Part shown: piece after piece, positions 28,242 to 35,987 of the stretch
How positions within the stretch are numbered: the stretch's first letter is position 1
Layout of the letters: the number at the start of each line of letters is the position of its first letter
DNA from: Croceivirga sp.
GTDB lineage: Bacteria; Bacteroidota; Bacteroidia; Flavobacteriales; Flavobacteriaceae
Assembly: GCA_028281025.1 (NCBI GenBank)
Contig: JANQKR010000016.1
Span: 186,001-250,000 of the forward strand
Direction: 5' to 3'
DNA: 64,000 bases
Position numbers and translations under genes: made by a program
Notes under the pieces: generated by a model
The model's database searches: none
What the model was told of the DNA's origin: nothing
Seen by the model: only the letters and a program-made list of their open reading frames with translations

Positions 28242-28771
28242 AAGTCAACAATAAAATTAACGCTTTGCTCATAGCACTAATCGGTGTCTTAGGATTTAAT
28301 TCCCTGGTGAATTGTCAGACATCCCACAATGAAAAGGGAACACTTGAGAACTTTCTTGAAGTTTTATTTGATGAAAATGTCCCCGCTTCAGAGGTTGTGG
28401 ACAACCATGTTTACACAGAAAAATATACAGCTAGTAATAACGATGTCGTGGATGGTAGAACACTTGCCATTAAACACGTATTGTGGGTAAGACAGGAAAT
28501 GAATAAAGACAGTGGATATGTTTTACCCAATTATCAAATTGCCAACAAGCAAAATCGGGTAATAGGGCGTTATTTGGATTACAAGGATGTAAGCCCGTTT
28601 AGTTTTGCGGAATTGAGCAAAAAGGACCTGGAACAGATTTATATTGTACTAAACCTGGATAAAACGGAAGTACATCACTATTTCCTGATAGAGAATACCA
28701 AAATCCTTTCTTTTTGTTCCCTTGCCAAAGGGAAGGATTATCTAAATTTTTTCATTTATAGTGACTCTTGA
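28235..28771 (+). CDS. Hypothetical secreted protein
   Basis: 178 residues with an N-terminal hydrophobic signal (INALLIALIGVLGFNSLVNCQ); the Cys at 27 could be a lipobox-like site but the -3 context is poor. The mature part is mixed alpha/beta (SEVVDNHVYTEKYT..., FAELSKKDLEQIYIVLNLD) without a recognised motif. The start overlaps the upstream 32-codon frame by 7 bp. It lies between the two copies of the receptor 3' end and is probably part of acquired cargo. Confidence 0.6.
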   Translation: MLKVNNKINALLIALIGVLGFNSLVNCQTSHNEKGTLENFLEVLFDENVPASEVVDNHVYTEKYTASNNDVVDGRTLAIKHVLWVRQEMNKDSGYVLPNYQIANKQNRVIGRYLDYKDVSPFSFAELSKKDLEQIYIVLNLDKTEVHHYFLIENTKILSFCSLAKGKDYLNFFIYSDS

Positions 28772-28804
28772 ACCTAAGATGGAAGGGCCAAAACAGGGGA
28801 ATTA

Positions 28805-28942
28805 AAAATTGGCCCAAGGACTACAATGGGAACTTTGGGCAATTGCAACAGGACAACCTTAGAAATGACCCCTCTTTTGCACCAAGGTACTGGTACGGTT
28901 TTGGACGCACTTATTTTGTGAACTTGGCGCTTGGTTTTTAAA
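28805..28942 (+). pseudogene. Remnant of a TonB receptor gene (duplicated 3' end)
   Basis: Two pieces of the 24388-27132 receptor sit fused here. 28805-28824 matches 26661-26680 (19 of 20 bases), and directly after it 28825-28942 matches 27016-27133 (114 of 118). The intervening 335 bp of the receptor is absent, and there is no start codon or signal peptide. This is a decayed second copy, not a functional gene. Confidence 0.9.
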
Positions 28943-29087
28943 TCCAAACCATCATGAACCGAACACAGTTCCTTACTTTAGATTTATTGGTCTTCCGAAA
29001 TACGAGTTGGAACCCATGCTGAAATAATGGCCATATGCATTAATTCTGTTTCTTTACTTATCTTAGGGGTCCAATCCTAAAAAATTC

Positions 29088-29567
29088 ATGAAAAGACTCA
29101 TAGTGTTAGCAGCCCTTGGCGCTTTTATGGCAAGTTGTGGCGGTAAAAAAGAAGAAAAAAAAGACGGTTTTGAGGTAAGTCGCACCAAAAAAGAGGACAA
29201 AAAGGAAGTAGCCAATGAAGGTGTTCCCATAGATTTGAACAATAAAGGGGTAGGTCCCATTACGGAAATAAGCTTTCCGGATGAAATAGATACGGAAATG
29301 GCCGCTCGTGGGGAAGCCCAGTTCAATGCCATTTGTGTAGCTTGCCACATGGTGGACCAGCGCATGATCGGTCCGGCCCTAAAGGGAGTGTACGAAAGAC
29401 GAAGTCCGGAATGGGTCATGAACATGATGTTGAACCCGGACGGGATGCTTAAGGAAGACCCCATAGCCAAGGCCTTGTTAAAGGAATACAACAATGCCAT
29501 TATGCTCAATCAGAACTTGAGCGAGGAAGAAGCACGAGATCTCGCAGAGTACTTGAGAACGCTGTAG
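29088..29567 (+). CDS. Monoheme cytochrome c lipoprotein
   Basis: 159 residues. The signal ends in a lipobox (FMASC, Cys at 17), followed by a Lys/Glu-rich linker (about 18-45). The heme-binding motif CVACH lies near residue 84, and a methionine in the C-terminal part (RMIGPALKGVY or the MML/ML region) is the likely sixth ligand. It is a periplasm- or membrane-anchored electron carrier. I recall similar short cytochromes (GFEVSRTKKE, PIDLNNKGVGPI) beside nitrous-oxide reductase genes in flavobacteria, but no nos gene is nearby here, so the electron acceptor is unknown. Confidence 0.88.
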   Translation: MKRLIVLAALGAFMASCGGKKEEKKDGFEVSRTKKEDKKEVANEGVPIDLNNKGVGPITEISFPDEIDTEMAARGEAQFNAICVACHMVDQRMIGPALKGVYERRSPEWVMNMMLNPDGMLKEDPIAKALLKEYNNAIMLNQNLSEEEARDLAEYLRTL

Positions 29568-29636
29568 ACAAGTAAACGTAATTCTTTGAAATGCTGTTAT
29601 CCCAAAGCGATGTGGTAATGGCATTTTTTGTTTCGT

Positions 29637-30014
29637 ATGGATTTGGAAGTCAATAAAAAGAACGCCATCGCCTTTTACAGAACGGCTTATTTGGGAGAAC
29701 CCCAAAAAGCAGTTGCCCTTTACGTGGGTGAGGAGTACATTCAGCACAATCCCGATGTCGCTGACGGTGCCCAGGGTTTTATCGACTATTTTGAACGTAT
29801 GCAAAGGGAATATCCAAATAAATCCATTGAATTTGTCCGTTGTATCGCGGAAGGGGACCTGGTGGCCCTACATACCCATCAGATTTGGCCGGAAGGTGAT
29901 GCATATGTCACCATGGATTTTCTTCGATTTGATGAAAACGGGAAAATTTGTGAACACTGGGATGCCATTCAACAAATCCCAAAAAAATCTGCTAACCCCA
30001 ATACCATGTATTGA
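29637..30014 (+). CDS. SnoaL-like / NTF2-fold protein
   Basis: 125 residues from the ATG at 29637 (open frame begins at 29628 with no better start). The sequence (AIAFYRTAYLGEPQKAVALYVGEEYIQHNP...FLRFDENGKICEHWDAIQ) is the classical SnoaL-like cone fold of the nuclear transport factor 2 superfamily: small cytosolic enzymes or binding proteins, often acting on polyketide- or steroid-like compounds or as predicted dehydratases. No signal peptide. It lies between the cytochrome and a run of small exported proteins. The substrate cannot be told. Confidence 0.85.
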   Translation: MDLEVNKKNAIAFYRTAYLGEPQKAVALYVGEEYIQHNPDVADGAQGFIDYFERMQREYPNKSIEFVRCIAEGDLVALHTHQIWPEGDAYVTMDFLRFDENGKICEHWDAIQQIPKKSANPNTMY

Positions 30015-30093
30015 TATGAAAACAATAAACTGCAACCCATTGGGCAGGGCCTACGATACGGAGATCCCGGCCAACCAACCACCCCTCAAAACC

Positions 30094-30804
30094 ATGAAAA
30101 AAGAAATCTTGGCAATTGTCCTCTGCACCTTTTTAGGTTCCCTAAACGCCCAGTCCTTAGTAGGTTCATGGGAAGCCATCGGCACTTTTGATGGAAAGGA
30201 ATTACGCAATGTGGTCATATTTACGGAAGGCCATCAAGTGGCCACTTTCTATGAGGCCGAAACCGGGGCCTTTGTAGGTACCAACGGGGGTAGTTGGAGT
30301 TTGGATGGAAACCAAATGACGGAAACCATTGAGTTTGACACCAAAACTCCGGAACGGGTAGGAAATACGGTTACTTTTGAAATTGAATGGGACAATGACG
30401 AATTGCGCATAAAGGATGTTGATTTGGTTTGGAAACGTTTGGACAAGGGTACTCCCGGCGATTTGGCGGGAGCCTGGTTAATTTCAGGTAGAATGCGAAA
30501 CGGGGAAGTGCAAAAACGTGACACCAACCGCCCACGGAAGACCATGAAAATCCTTTCGGGAACCCGTTTTCAATGGATTGCCTACAATACCGAAACCAAA
30601 GAATTTATGGGTACCGGAGGCGGAACCTACACTACCGTTGATGGCAAATACACGGAAAATATTGAATTCTTTTCCAGGGACAATACCCGTGTTGGTGCGA
30701 GTTTACAATTCGATTTTGAAATCAAGGATGGGGATTGGCACCACTCTGGATTGAGTAGCAAGGGGCAACCCATTTATGAAATTTGGACCCAACGAACCCC
30801 TTAA
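30094..30804 (+). CDS. Secreted protein with two tandem lipocalin-like domains
   Basis: 236 residues from ATG 30094, which gives a signal peptide (MKKEILAIVLCTFLGSLNAQ); the frame is open farther upstream but that part overlaps the preceding gene. The mature protein is an internal duplication of about 105 residues. Each half runs from G(S/A)W..., through a FVGTNGGSW or FMGTGGGTY turn and a (N/T)ENIEF-type strand, to a W-containing end. The pattern resembles lipocalin-like DUF4488-type domains that bind small hydrophobic ligands. The YCII-like gene follows after 7 bp. Confidence 0.75.
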   Translation: MKKEILAIVLCTFLGSLNAQSLVGSWEAIGTFDGKELRNVVIFTEGHQVATFYEAETGAFVGTNGGSWSLDGNQMTETIEFDTKTPERVGNTVTFEIEWDNDELRIKDVDLVWKRLDKGTPGDLAGAWLISGRMRNGEVQKRDTNRPRKTMKILSGTRFQWIAYNTETKEFMGTGGGTYTTVDGKYTENIEFFSRDNTRVGASLQFDFEIKDGDWHHSGLSSKGQPIYEIWTQRTP

Positions 30805-30811
30805 AACCATC

Positions 30812-31168
30812 ATGAAAACAACCCTCCTTTTACTGCTCCTTCCTTTTGTTTTTTGGGCCCAACAGCCAACCGTCCAAAAGGAATCCCTGTTCGTTGCCCT
30901 CTATACCGTGGGGGAGAATTGGGACACCGAAAAATCCCCAAACGAACAAGCCTTTTTTAAAGAGCATTCCGCTTTCCTGAAAAAACTTCGTGATACCAAA
31001 GTTATTGTACAAGGGGCACGCTATGGGGATACCGGCATGGTGGTGTTCAAGGCTTCCGGCCAGGAAACTGCCGAATCCCTTATACATTCTGACCTGGCCA
31101 TACAAAACCGCCTTTTTAATGTTAAAATTTATGCCTTTTCCCCTTTCTACAAAGGATGCATAGAATAG
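30812..31168 (+). CDS. Secreted YCII-like small protein
   Basis: 118 residues from ATG 30812, with a signal peptide (MKTTLLLLLLPFVFWAQ). The mature part (ESLFVALYTVGENWD...FFKEHSAFLKKLRD...GARYGDTGMVVFKA) matches the YCII/dimeric alpha-beta barrel pattern, here exported, which is unusual for the mostly cytosolic YCII fold. It starts 7 bp after the lipocalin-like gene and ends 11 bp before the DinB-like gene, so it sits in an operon. Function not known. Confidence 0.65.
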   Translation: MKTTLLLLLLPFVFWAQQPTVQKESLFVALYTVGENWDTEKSPNEQAFFKEHSAFLKKLRDTKVIVQGARYGDTGMVVFKASGQETAESLIHSDLAIQNRLFNVKIYAFSPFYKGCIE

Positions 31169-31179
31169 ATCAGAAAACC

Positions 31180-31767
31180 ATGAAAACATTCCGCAGCATT
31201 TTGTTGCTATTTTTACCCCTTAGTATATACGCCCAAGAAATGGAACTCCCTTATCATCAAATACCCGATTATCCTGCAGAGTATTCTTCAGGAAACATCG
31301 TTGGGCGGATGATAGATGGTTTGGGATACCGTTACTATTGGGCCACTGAGGGGATTTCCGAAAGTGATTTGGCCTATAGGCCTTCCGAAAAGGGCAGGAC
31401 CTTCTTGGAAACCTTGCACCATATTTATGGAATGTCCGAGACGCTATTGGAGTCTTCCAAAGGGGAGCCCAGTATCCGCCCAAAAGATTTCACCAAACTT
31501 AGTTTTGAGCAGTTGCGCGAAGGAACTCTAAAAAACCTGGAAACCGCAAGCAATCTCATGAAGGGCAAAAATGAAGATGATCTGGCCACCTTAAAGGTTA
31601 CCTTTCAAAGAAACGACAAGCAAACCAGTTTTCCGTATTGGAACATGCTCAACGGAATGCTTTCGGACTGTATCTACCATACGGGACAGTTGGTCATGAT
31701 GCGAAGGTCAAATGGTAATCCGCAACACCCAAAGGTCAATGTTTTTTTAGGAAAGAACAGAGAATAG
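31180..31767 (+). CDS. Secreted DinB-like four-helix protein
   Basis: 195 residues from ATG 31180, with a signal peptide (MKTFRSILLLFLPLSIYAQ). Three metal-binding histidines of DinB/YfiT-type four-helix bundles are plausible in TLHHIYGMSE (about 80-85) and CIYHTGQLVMMRR (about 171). DinB-fold proteins are metal-dependent hydrolases or thiol transferases; a secreted form is less common. Its start codon context (AAAACCATG) is nearly the same as that of the lipocalin-like gene, and it belongs to the same small-gene operon ending with the AraC regulator. Confidence 0.78.
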   Translation: MKTFRSILLLFLPLSIYAQEMELPYHQIPDYPAEYSSGNIVGRMIDGLGYRYYWATEGISESDLAYRPSEKGRTFLETLHHIYGMSETLLESSKGEPSIRPKDFTKLSFEQLREGTLKNLETASNLMKGKNEDDLATLKVTFQRNDKQTSFPYWNMLNGMLSDCIYHTGQLVMMRRSNGNPQHPKVNVFLGKNRE

Positions 31768-31845
31768 GTCCCATAAGCCCAGAAAACTGTAACTCTTTTT
31801 TGTTTTTTGTGTCTATTAAGAAGTTGGGACTTCTTATCCGGATTT

Positions 31846-32646
31846 ATGGAAATTTCTAAAAAGGGACAATACTACGGCAAAGAAAAAAAAGTCTTTGAGC
31901 ATAGCGGTTTTTTACTATCTGAATATGATTATTTGGATAAAGGGACGCCTTGGCATTATCATGAAAATCCGTATTTCATGTTTGTGCTAAGCGGGAATAT
32001 GTTGGATGTCAACAAAAAGAAAAGAACGATTTGTCCACAGGGAAGTTTACTATTCCACAATTGGCAAGACCCTCATTTGAATACCCGCGAGTCCCCCCAT
32101 GCCAGAGGATTTCATATTGAACTTGATAGGAATTGGTATGTCAGTAATCAGTTGGATATTTCGTTATGGGAGGGAAGTTCCCTGGTCCAAAACCCAAGGC
32201 TATATCAAACACTTGCCAAGCTCTATTACGAGTTTAAGGTTCAGGATCCCTATTCCAACCTTGCCATAGAACTGTTATTGCTACAGCTATGTGAGGGTAT
32301 TGACCATGAATATGCCGCTAAAAGCACTGTAGAACCCGTTTGGATGGACAACTTAAGGGAAATCCTGAATCAAAGTGAAGTCCCACGTACATTGACCACA
32401 CTTTCGGACGAACTCGGGGTACATCCCGTTCACCTCTCACGAAGCATTCCCAAATATCTTTCCCTGAACCTTGGCGATTTCTTGCGCCAGCAAAAACTAA
32501 AAAAGGCCCTTCCCTATCTGTTGGACAAAACGTATTCGTTGACCGAAGTGGCCTATATTTCCGGTTTTGCGGATCAGAGCCATTTTACCAAAACCTTTAA
32601 AAAGTACTTCCAGATGACCCCCAAAAAGTATCGGTCAAGCGTATGA
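31846..32646 (+). CDS. AraC-family transcriptional regulator
   Basis: 266 residues from ATG 31846. An N-terminal cupin sensor (GTPWHYHENPYFMFVLSGN, HxH-type) is followed by a C-terminal double helix-turn-helix (LSDELGVHPVHLSRSIPKYL and VAYISGFADQSHFTKTFKKYFQMTPKKYR). No membrane segment, so it is a soluble ligand-sensing regulator. It lies 78 bp after the DinB-like gene and probably controls the adjacent secreted-protein operon. The 71 bp at the end of its gene, with 73 bp of downstream DNA, recur at 36857-37000. Confidence 0.93.
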   Translation: MEISKKGQYYGKEKKVFEHSGFLLSEYDYLDKGTPWHYHENPYFMFVLSGNMLDVNKKKRTICPQGSLLFHNWQDPHLNTRESPHARGFHIELDRNWYVSNQLDISLWEGSSLVQNPRLYQTLAKLYYEFKVQDPYSNLAIELLLLQLCEGIDHEYAAKSTVEPVWMDNLREILNQSEVPRTLTTLSDELGVHPVHLSRSIPKYLSLNLGDFLRQQKLKKALPYLLDKTYSLTEVAYISGFADQSHFTKTFKKYFQMTPKKYRSSV

Positions 32647-32719
32647 TCACCATAATTCCGCTTATGACATGGACCGGTAAATGGAACGGGAATCCGCTAT
32701 TTTGGATGATTGTTTGACC
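32576..32719 (+). repeat. Direct repeat, copy 1: 3' end of the AraC gene plus downstream DNA
   Basis: 144 bp matched without gaps by 36857-37000 with four differences, all transitions. It spans the last helix of the AraC protein, its stop and 73 bp beyond it. Copy 1 is the intact gene end. Confidence 0.95.
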
Positions 32720-32893
32720 ATTCCAGAAAACTACCTGTTTAGATGACACTCCCAAATTTCTCCGTTAATCTCAAAAAATAGATACTTCTTTGGGCAGATT
32801 GAATGTATGTATAAGAGCCATGAATAATCCTATTCCGGGATATACATTAGTCAAAATGTGAATATCAAAATTAACCTAATGACAAAAATCATA

Positions 32894-32941
32894 TAATATA
32901 AATTATTTCCTACTAAAATTTGTAGGAAATAATTTATATTA
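32894..32941. repeat. Perfect 20-bp inverted repeat before the AT-rich operon
   Basis: Arms at 32894-32913 and 32922-32941 are exact complements around an 8-nt loop (TAAAATTT). The right arm ends 13 bp before the start codon at 32955, so the hairpin would lie in the 5' leader or over the promoter. It has no T-run and is not a standard terminator. A perfect 20-bp match by chance is very unlikely even in AT-rich DNA. Operator, leader hairpin or element end are the options. Confidence 0.75.
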
Positions 32942-32954
32942 AACTGTTTTAATT

Positions 32955-33656
32955 ATGAAGAAAAAAGTTCCAAAACTCATTGTATTTACAATGACACTAT
33001 TTGTATTAAGCTTACTTTGGTTCTCTCAAACCAGTAAGTCACCAGGGCCACCAACTTCCCCACCATCTGTACCTTGTAACGAGGATATTCAAAACAATTT
33101 AGAGACTGCTTTTATTCAACTGAATTTCGAAACAGGAGTTGATAATCCCTTCAGAAATTCTGGCTACGAAGGATATATACCAACACCGGATTTAAGGTTT
33201 GGAGATATAGCAAAAGGAGGTTTGGCAAGTACATCTGATTACTCGTGCGTGGTAAACATCACCACTCCTAGTTGTCCAAATTGGATGTGGTCCGAATATG
33301 TAACTAGTGATAATACAACTTCTGGGGGTAAAATGACAATTAAAATCCCGCCTCCAGGATATGATGTGAAGGTTTCTGTAACCTACACAGAAGTATCGGA
33401 AAAAACCGGAGGTTCAAACTTCAATGTAGCATTTGGAAGCTTTCAAGATACTCATGTGGTCTACAAATTTGAAATGACATATGCAGGGGGTTGGGAAACC
33501 AATATTCCACAGCCAATTTTTCTTAAACCTACCCACCAAATTGCCTCTATCTGTCAAGTTGGGTGCACAGGTGGTAGTGTTCCCAAAAAATTGGACATTT
33601 CTGACTATAAGCATATAAATGATTACTTGATTAGGCATAATTTATTTGGTCACTAA
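32955..33656 (+). CDS. Hypothetical secreted protein, first gene of the AT-rich cassette
   Basis: 233 residues with an N-terminal signal (KLIVFTMTLFVLSLLWF) and a proline/serine-rich stretch (SPGPPTSPPSVP). The mature domain is beta-rich, with a cysteine pair (CVVNITTPSCPNWMW) and a second pair (ICQVGCTGGSVP) near the end. I recognise no family. The gene opens a tight four-gene operon (spacers 11, 9 and 1 bp) that is clearly richer in A/T than the flanks and bracketed by the duplicated AraC end. Confidence 0.65.
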   Translation: MKKKVPKLIVFTMTLFVLSLLWFSQTSKSPGPPTSPPSVPCNEDIQNNLETAFIQLNFETGVDNPFRNSGYEGYIPTPDLRFGDIAKGGLASTSDYSCVVNITTPSCPNWMWSEYVTSDNTTSGGKMTIKIPPPGYDVKVSVTYTEVSEKTGGSNFNVAFGSFQDTHVVYKFEMTYAGGWETNIPQPIFLKPTHQIASICQVGCTGGSVPKKLDISDYKHINDYLIRHNLFGH

Positions 33657-33667
33657 AAACTAAGATT

Positions 33668-34489
33668 ATGAAAGCAATAAAAACCATAGCAATTGGCATA
33701 TTAATAAGCGTTTTATTTGGAATTTCATGCCAAAAAGAAGAAGAACAAGATTTAGAATTATTTGAAAGCGAAACTCAGTTGCTTACATTCACTGATTATT
33801 CTGAATTATACTCCAGACATACCCCAGAAGGTTCAGTGTTAATCGAAGTCTGGGATGCGGCGGCTACAGAAACGGAGTTTGAATATGCCTCCGTCACAGA
33901 AAAGTTCGATAGGAGTAAAATATCGAAGAAAAACAGCAAAAGTAGAATCAGTTTCTTTGATGGGAATGGACAAGAGCTATCAATATTAAAAGATATAAAC
34001 AGCAAGGGTTCTCATAGGGGTTTGCAAAACAATATTGCTGATTTATTTGGAAAGTCATTGACTTATTCATTTAAGGATGAGCAAGTAGGAGATGCTAAGG
34101 GAATGTATTCAAATTCAGGGAAGACCTTAAATGTGCCAAGTATCATTAATATGAGTATGAATACCACAAAGGCAAGACCAGGTTCGGTAATCACATGGAA
34201 TGTAGATCCAAGTAATGATCACGGTGTTGCAATTTATGCAACATATACGCCAACGGAACAAAATGATTTATTTCTTGCGGAAGAGAACCTTAATGTCATT
34301 ACTCGAGGAATTGTTCTTCCAGATGAATCTGGAAGCTATACGGTCAAAGCGTCAGATTTAGAAAGATTTCCTGATAATTCTTATATCGATATTGTGGTTT
34401 TACGAGGAACTACTACGCAGCCAGGTAATAAATCTCCGATTGTCACTGCAATCAGTAAATCGGTGACTACCGTTCAAGTTGATCGATAG
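33668..34489 (+). CDS. Hypothetical lipoprotein of the cassette
   Basis: 273 residues. A lipoprotein signal ends in FGISC (Cys at 21), followed by an acid-rich linker (QKEEEQDLELFESE). The mature part is beta-rich with a lysine/serine-rich region (KFDRSKISKKNSKS) and a C-terminal segment (GSYTVKASDLERFPDNSYIDIVVLRG) like an Ig- or Calx-type strand set. No catalytic motif. Directly followed by an Lnt-like acyltransferase gene, so it is a natural candidate for that enzyme's dedicated substrate; this is inference from order only. Confidence 0.65.
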   Translation: MKAIKTIAIGILISVLFGISCQKEEEQDLELFESETQLLTFTDYSELYSRHTPEGSVLIEVWDAAATETEFEYASVTEKFDRSKISKKNSKSRISFFDGNGQELSILKDINSKGSHRGLQNNIADLFGKSLTYSFKDEQVGDAKGMYSNSGKTLNVPSIINMSMNTTKARPGSVITWNVDPSNDHGVAIYATYTPTEQNDLFLAEENLNVITRGIVLPDESGSYTVKASDLERFPDNSYIDIVVLRGTTTQPGNKSPIVTAISKSVTTVQVDR

Positions 34490-34498
34490 AAAACTAGG

Positions 34499-35986
34499 AT
34501 GATTCCAATTCACTTTCGTTTTGAAAAAAGCAAATTTTGGTGGATCCTTACTAGAGGATCCACCAAAACAATCGCTAGCAGTATTATCCTTCATATAATT
34601 TTATTGATGGTCAGCTACTTTTCATGGAACTATTTTGGCATTATCTTCATTGTTTATTTGCTGTTCTTCTTTGAGAAGTTGGAGGCATCCATATCATCAA
34701 ATAGCTTTAGCCGATACTATTTTACTATTCTTTTCTATTTGAGTATATGGCATTTTTCTGCTCTTTCTTGGATGTTAGAAATAGATAATGGGATTTTTGG
34801 AATTATTGCAAACCTCATTTTATATACGATACCCTTTATTATTTATTATTTCTTTTATATCAAGTTAGGTGCTTCACTTTTGACCTTAATACCAATTTGG
34901 TTAGGTTTTGAATACTTGATCAACGAATTATCTTTTTCTTATCCTTGGCTAACGCTTGGTAACTTATTGGCTAATCAAGTAGTTTTAGCTCAGTGGTATG
35001 AATATACTGGAGTATTAGGGGGAAGTTTTTGGATACTAATCATTACTTATTTTGTGCACGAGAGAAGAAATTTTAAAAACTTCTTTTGGATAGTATTTCC
35101 TTTGGTGGTATTGCCAATAGCATTATCTTTTTATTTGTATAAAACAACGATTATCCCTAAAAATAGCGACTCTAAAAAAATAATTGCTTCCTATGATGCC
35201 AAGTTTAGGGAAAAGACCATGAGTGAAGAAGAACTCGCATTCTATTTCCTCAAACAGAAGGATGATTTAGTAAATACAAATATCTTTTTGATTCCAGAAT
35301 GTACTTTTAAAGGAATGCAAGCAAGTACATTGAAATCTTCCCTAGTATATAAATATCTAAACAAACTACAAGTTGAGGCTGGATTAGATAACATAGTTTT
35401 TGGGGCTAGTTTGTATTCCAAGAATAATAAAATAACCAATTCTGGAGTAATATTAAATCGAGATACTTTCAAGATTAAAGTAAAAAAAAGATTAGTTCCT
35501 TTAAACGAATATTTGCCCAGTTTTATGACAGATTTAGTAAATCGAGGCTCTTATAGGTCAGACGTGAAGGATGATTTGAAGAGTATCACATCGAAAAATC
35601 GTTTTATGCCTGTCATCTGCTATGAAGTTTTCTACGGTTCTTTTGTTTCTAAAAACATTGGTGATTCTGAAGTCATCTATGTTTTATCCAGCGAAGAGTT
35701 TTTCAAAAATTCCATCAATGGTAAAAGACAATATGACAATATCATTAGGTTAAGGGCTATAGAAAACAGAGTCCCAATTGTTAAATCCAGTAGTTTTGGA
35801 TATTCTATAAGCGTAGACATTGTGGGAAACATATCAAAAAAAGAAAGTAAAGAACTCTCCTTTCATGAAATAAGGACATCTTCATACAAACCTTGGTATA
35901 GAGAAAATGTTTCCAAACTTTTCTCTATAATCGTTCTATTTCTTGTAAGCACAATTATCCTACATAGGAATAAAAACAAAACTTAA
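34499..35986 (+). CDS. Apolipoprotein N-acyltransferase-like protein (Lnt family)
   Basis: 495 residues: about six N-terminal membrane helices with SYPWLTLGNLLANQ (the Lnt-type FPWLSLG motif), a carbon-nitrogen hydrolase domain, and a C-terminal helix (LFSIIVLFLVSTIIL). The catalytic triad fits E267 (IPECTF), K329 (KKRLVPLNEYLP) and C374 (VICYEVFYG). The late signature LRAIENRVPIVKSSSFGYSISVD is also Lnt-like. It is expected to add an acyl chain to the N-terminal cysteine of lipoproteins, using phospholipid as donor. Low G+C and location in a bracketed cassette suggest a second, acquired copy rather than the housekeeping one. Confidence 0.85.
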   Translation: MIPIHFRFEKSKFWWILTRGSTKTIASSIILHIILLMVSYFSWNYFGIIFIVYLLFFFEKLEASISSNSFSRYYFTILFYLSIWHFSALSWMLEIDNGIFGIIANLILYTIPFIIYYFFYIKLGASLLTLIPIWLGFEYLINELSFSYPWLTLGNLLANQVVLAQWYEYTGVLGGSFWILIITYFVHERRNFKNFFWIVFPLVVLPIALSFYLYKTTIIPKNSDSKKIIASYDAKFREKTMSEEELAFYFLKQKDDLVNTNIFLIPECTFKGMQASTLKSSLVYKYLNKLQVEAGLDNIVFGASLYSKNNKITNSGVILNRDTFKIKVKKRLVPLNEYLPSFMTDLVNRGSYRSDVKDDLKSITSKNRFMPVICYEVFYGSFVSKNIGDSEVIYVLSSEEFFKNSINGKRQYDNIIRLRAIENRVPIVKSSSFGYSISVDIVGNISKKESKELSFHEIRTSSYKPWYRENVSKLFSIIVLFLVSTIILHRNKNKT

Positions 35987-35987
35987 G

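Noticed and set aside
29713-30093. Upstream extension of the lipocalin-like gene
   Set aside because: Overlaps the SnoaL-like gene in another frame; the signal peptide starts at 30094.
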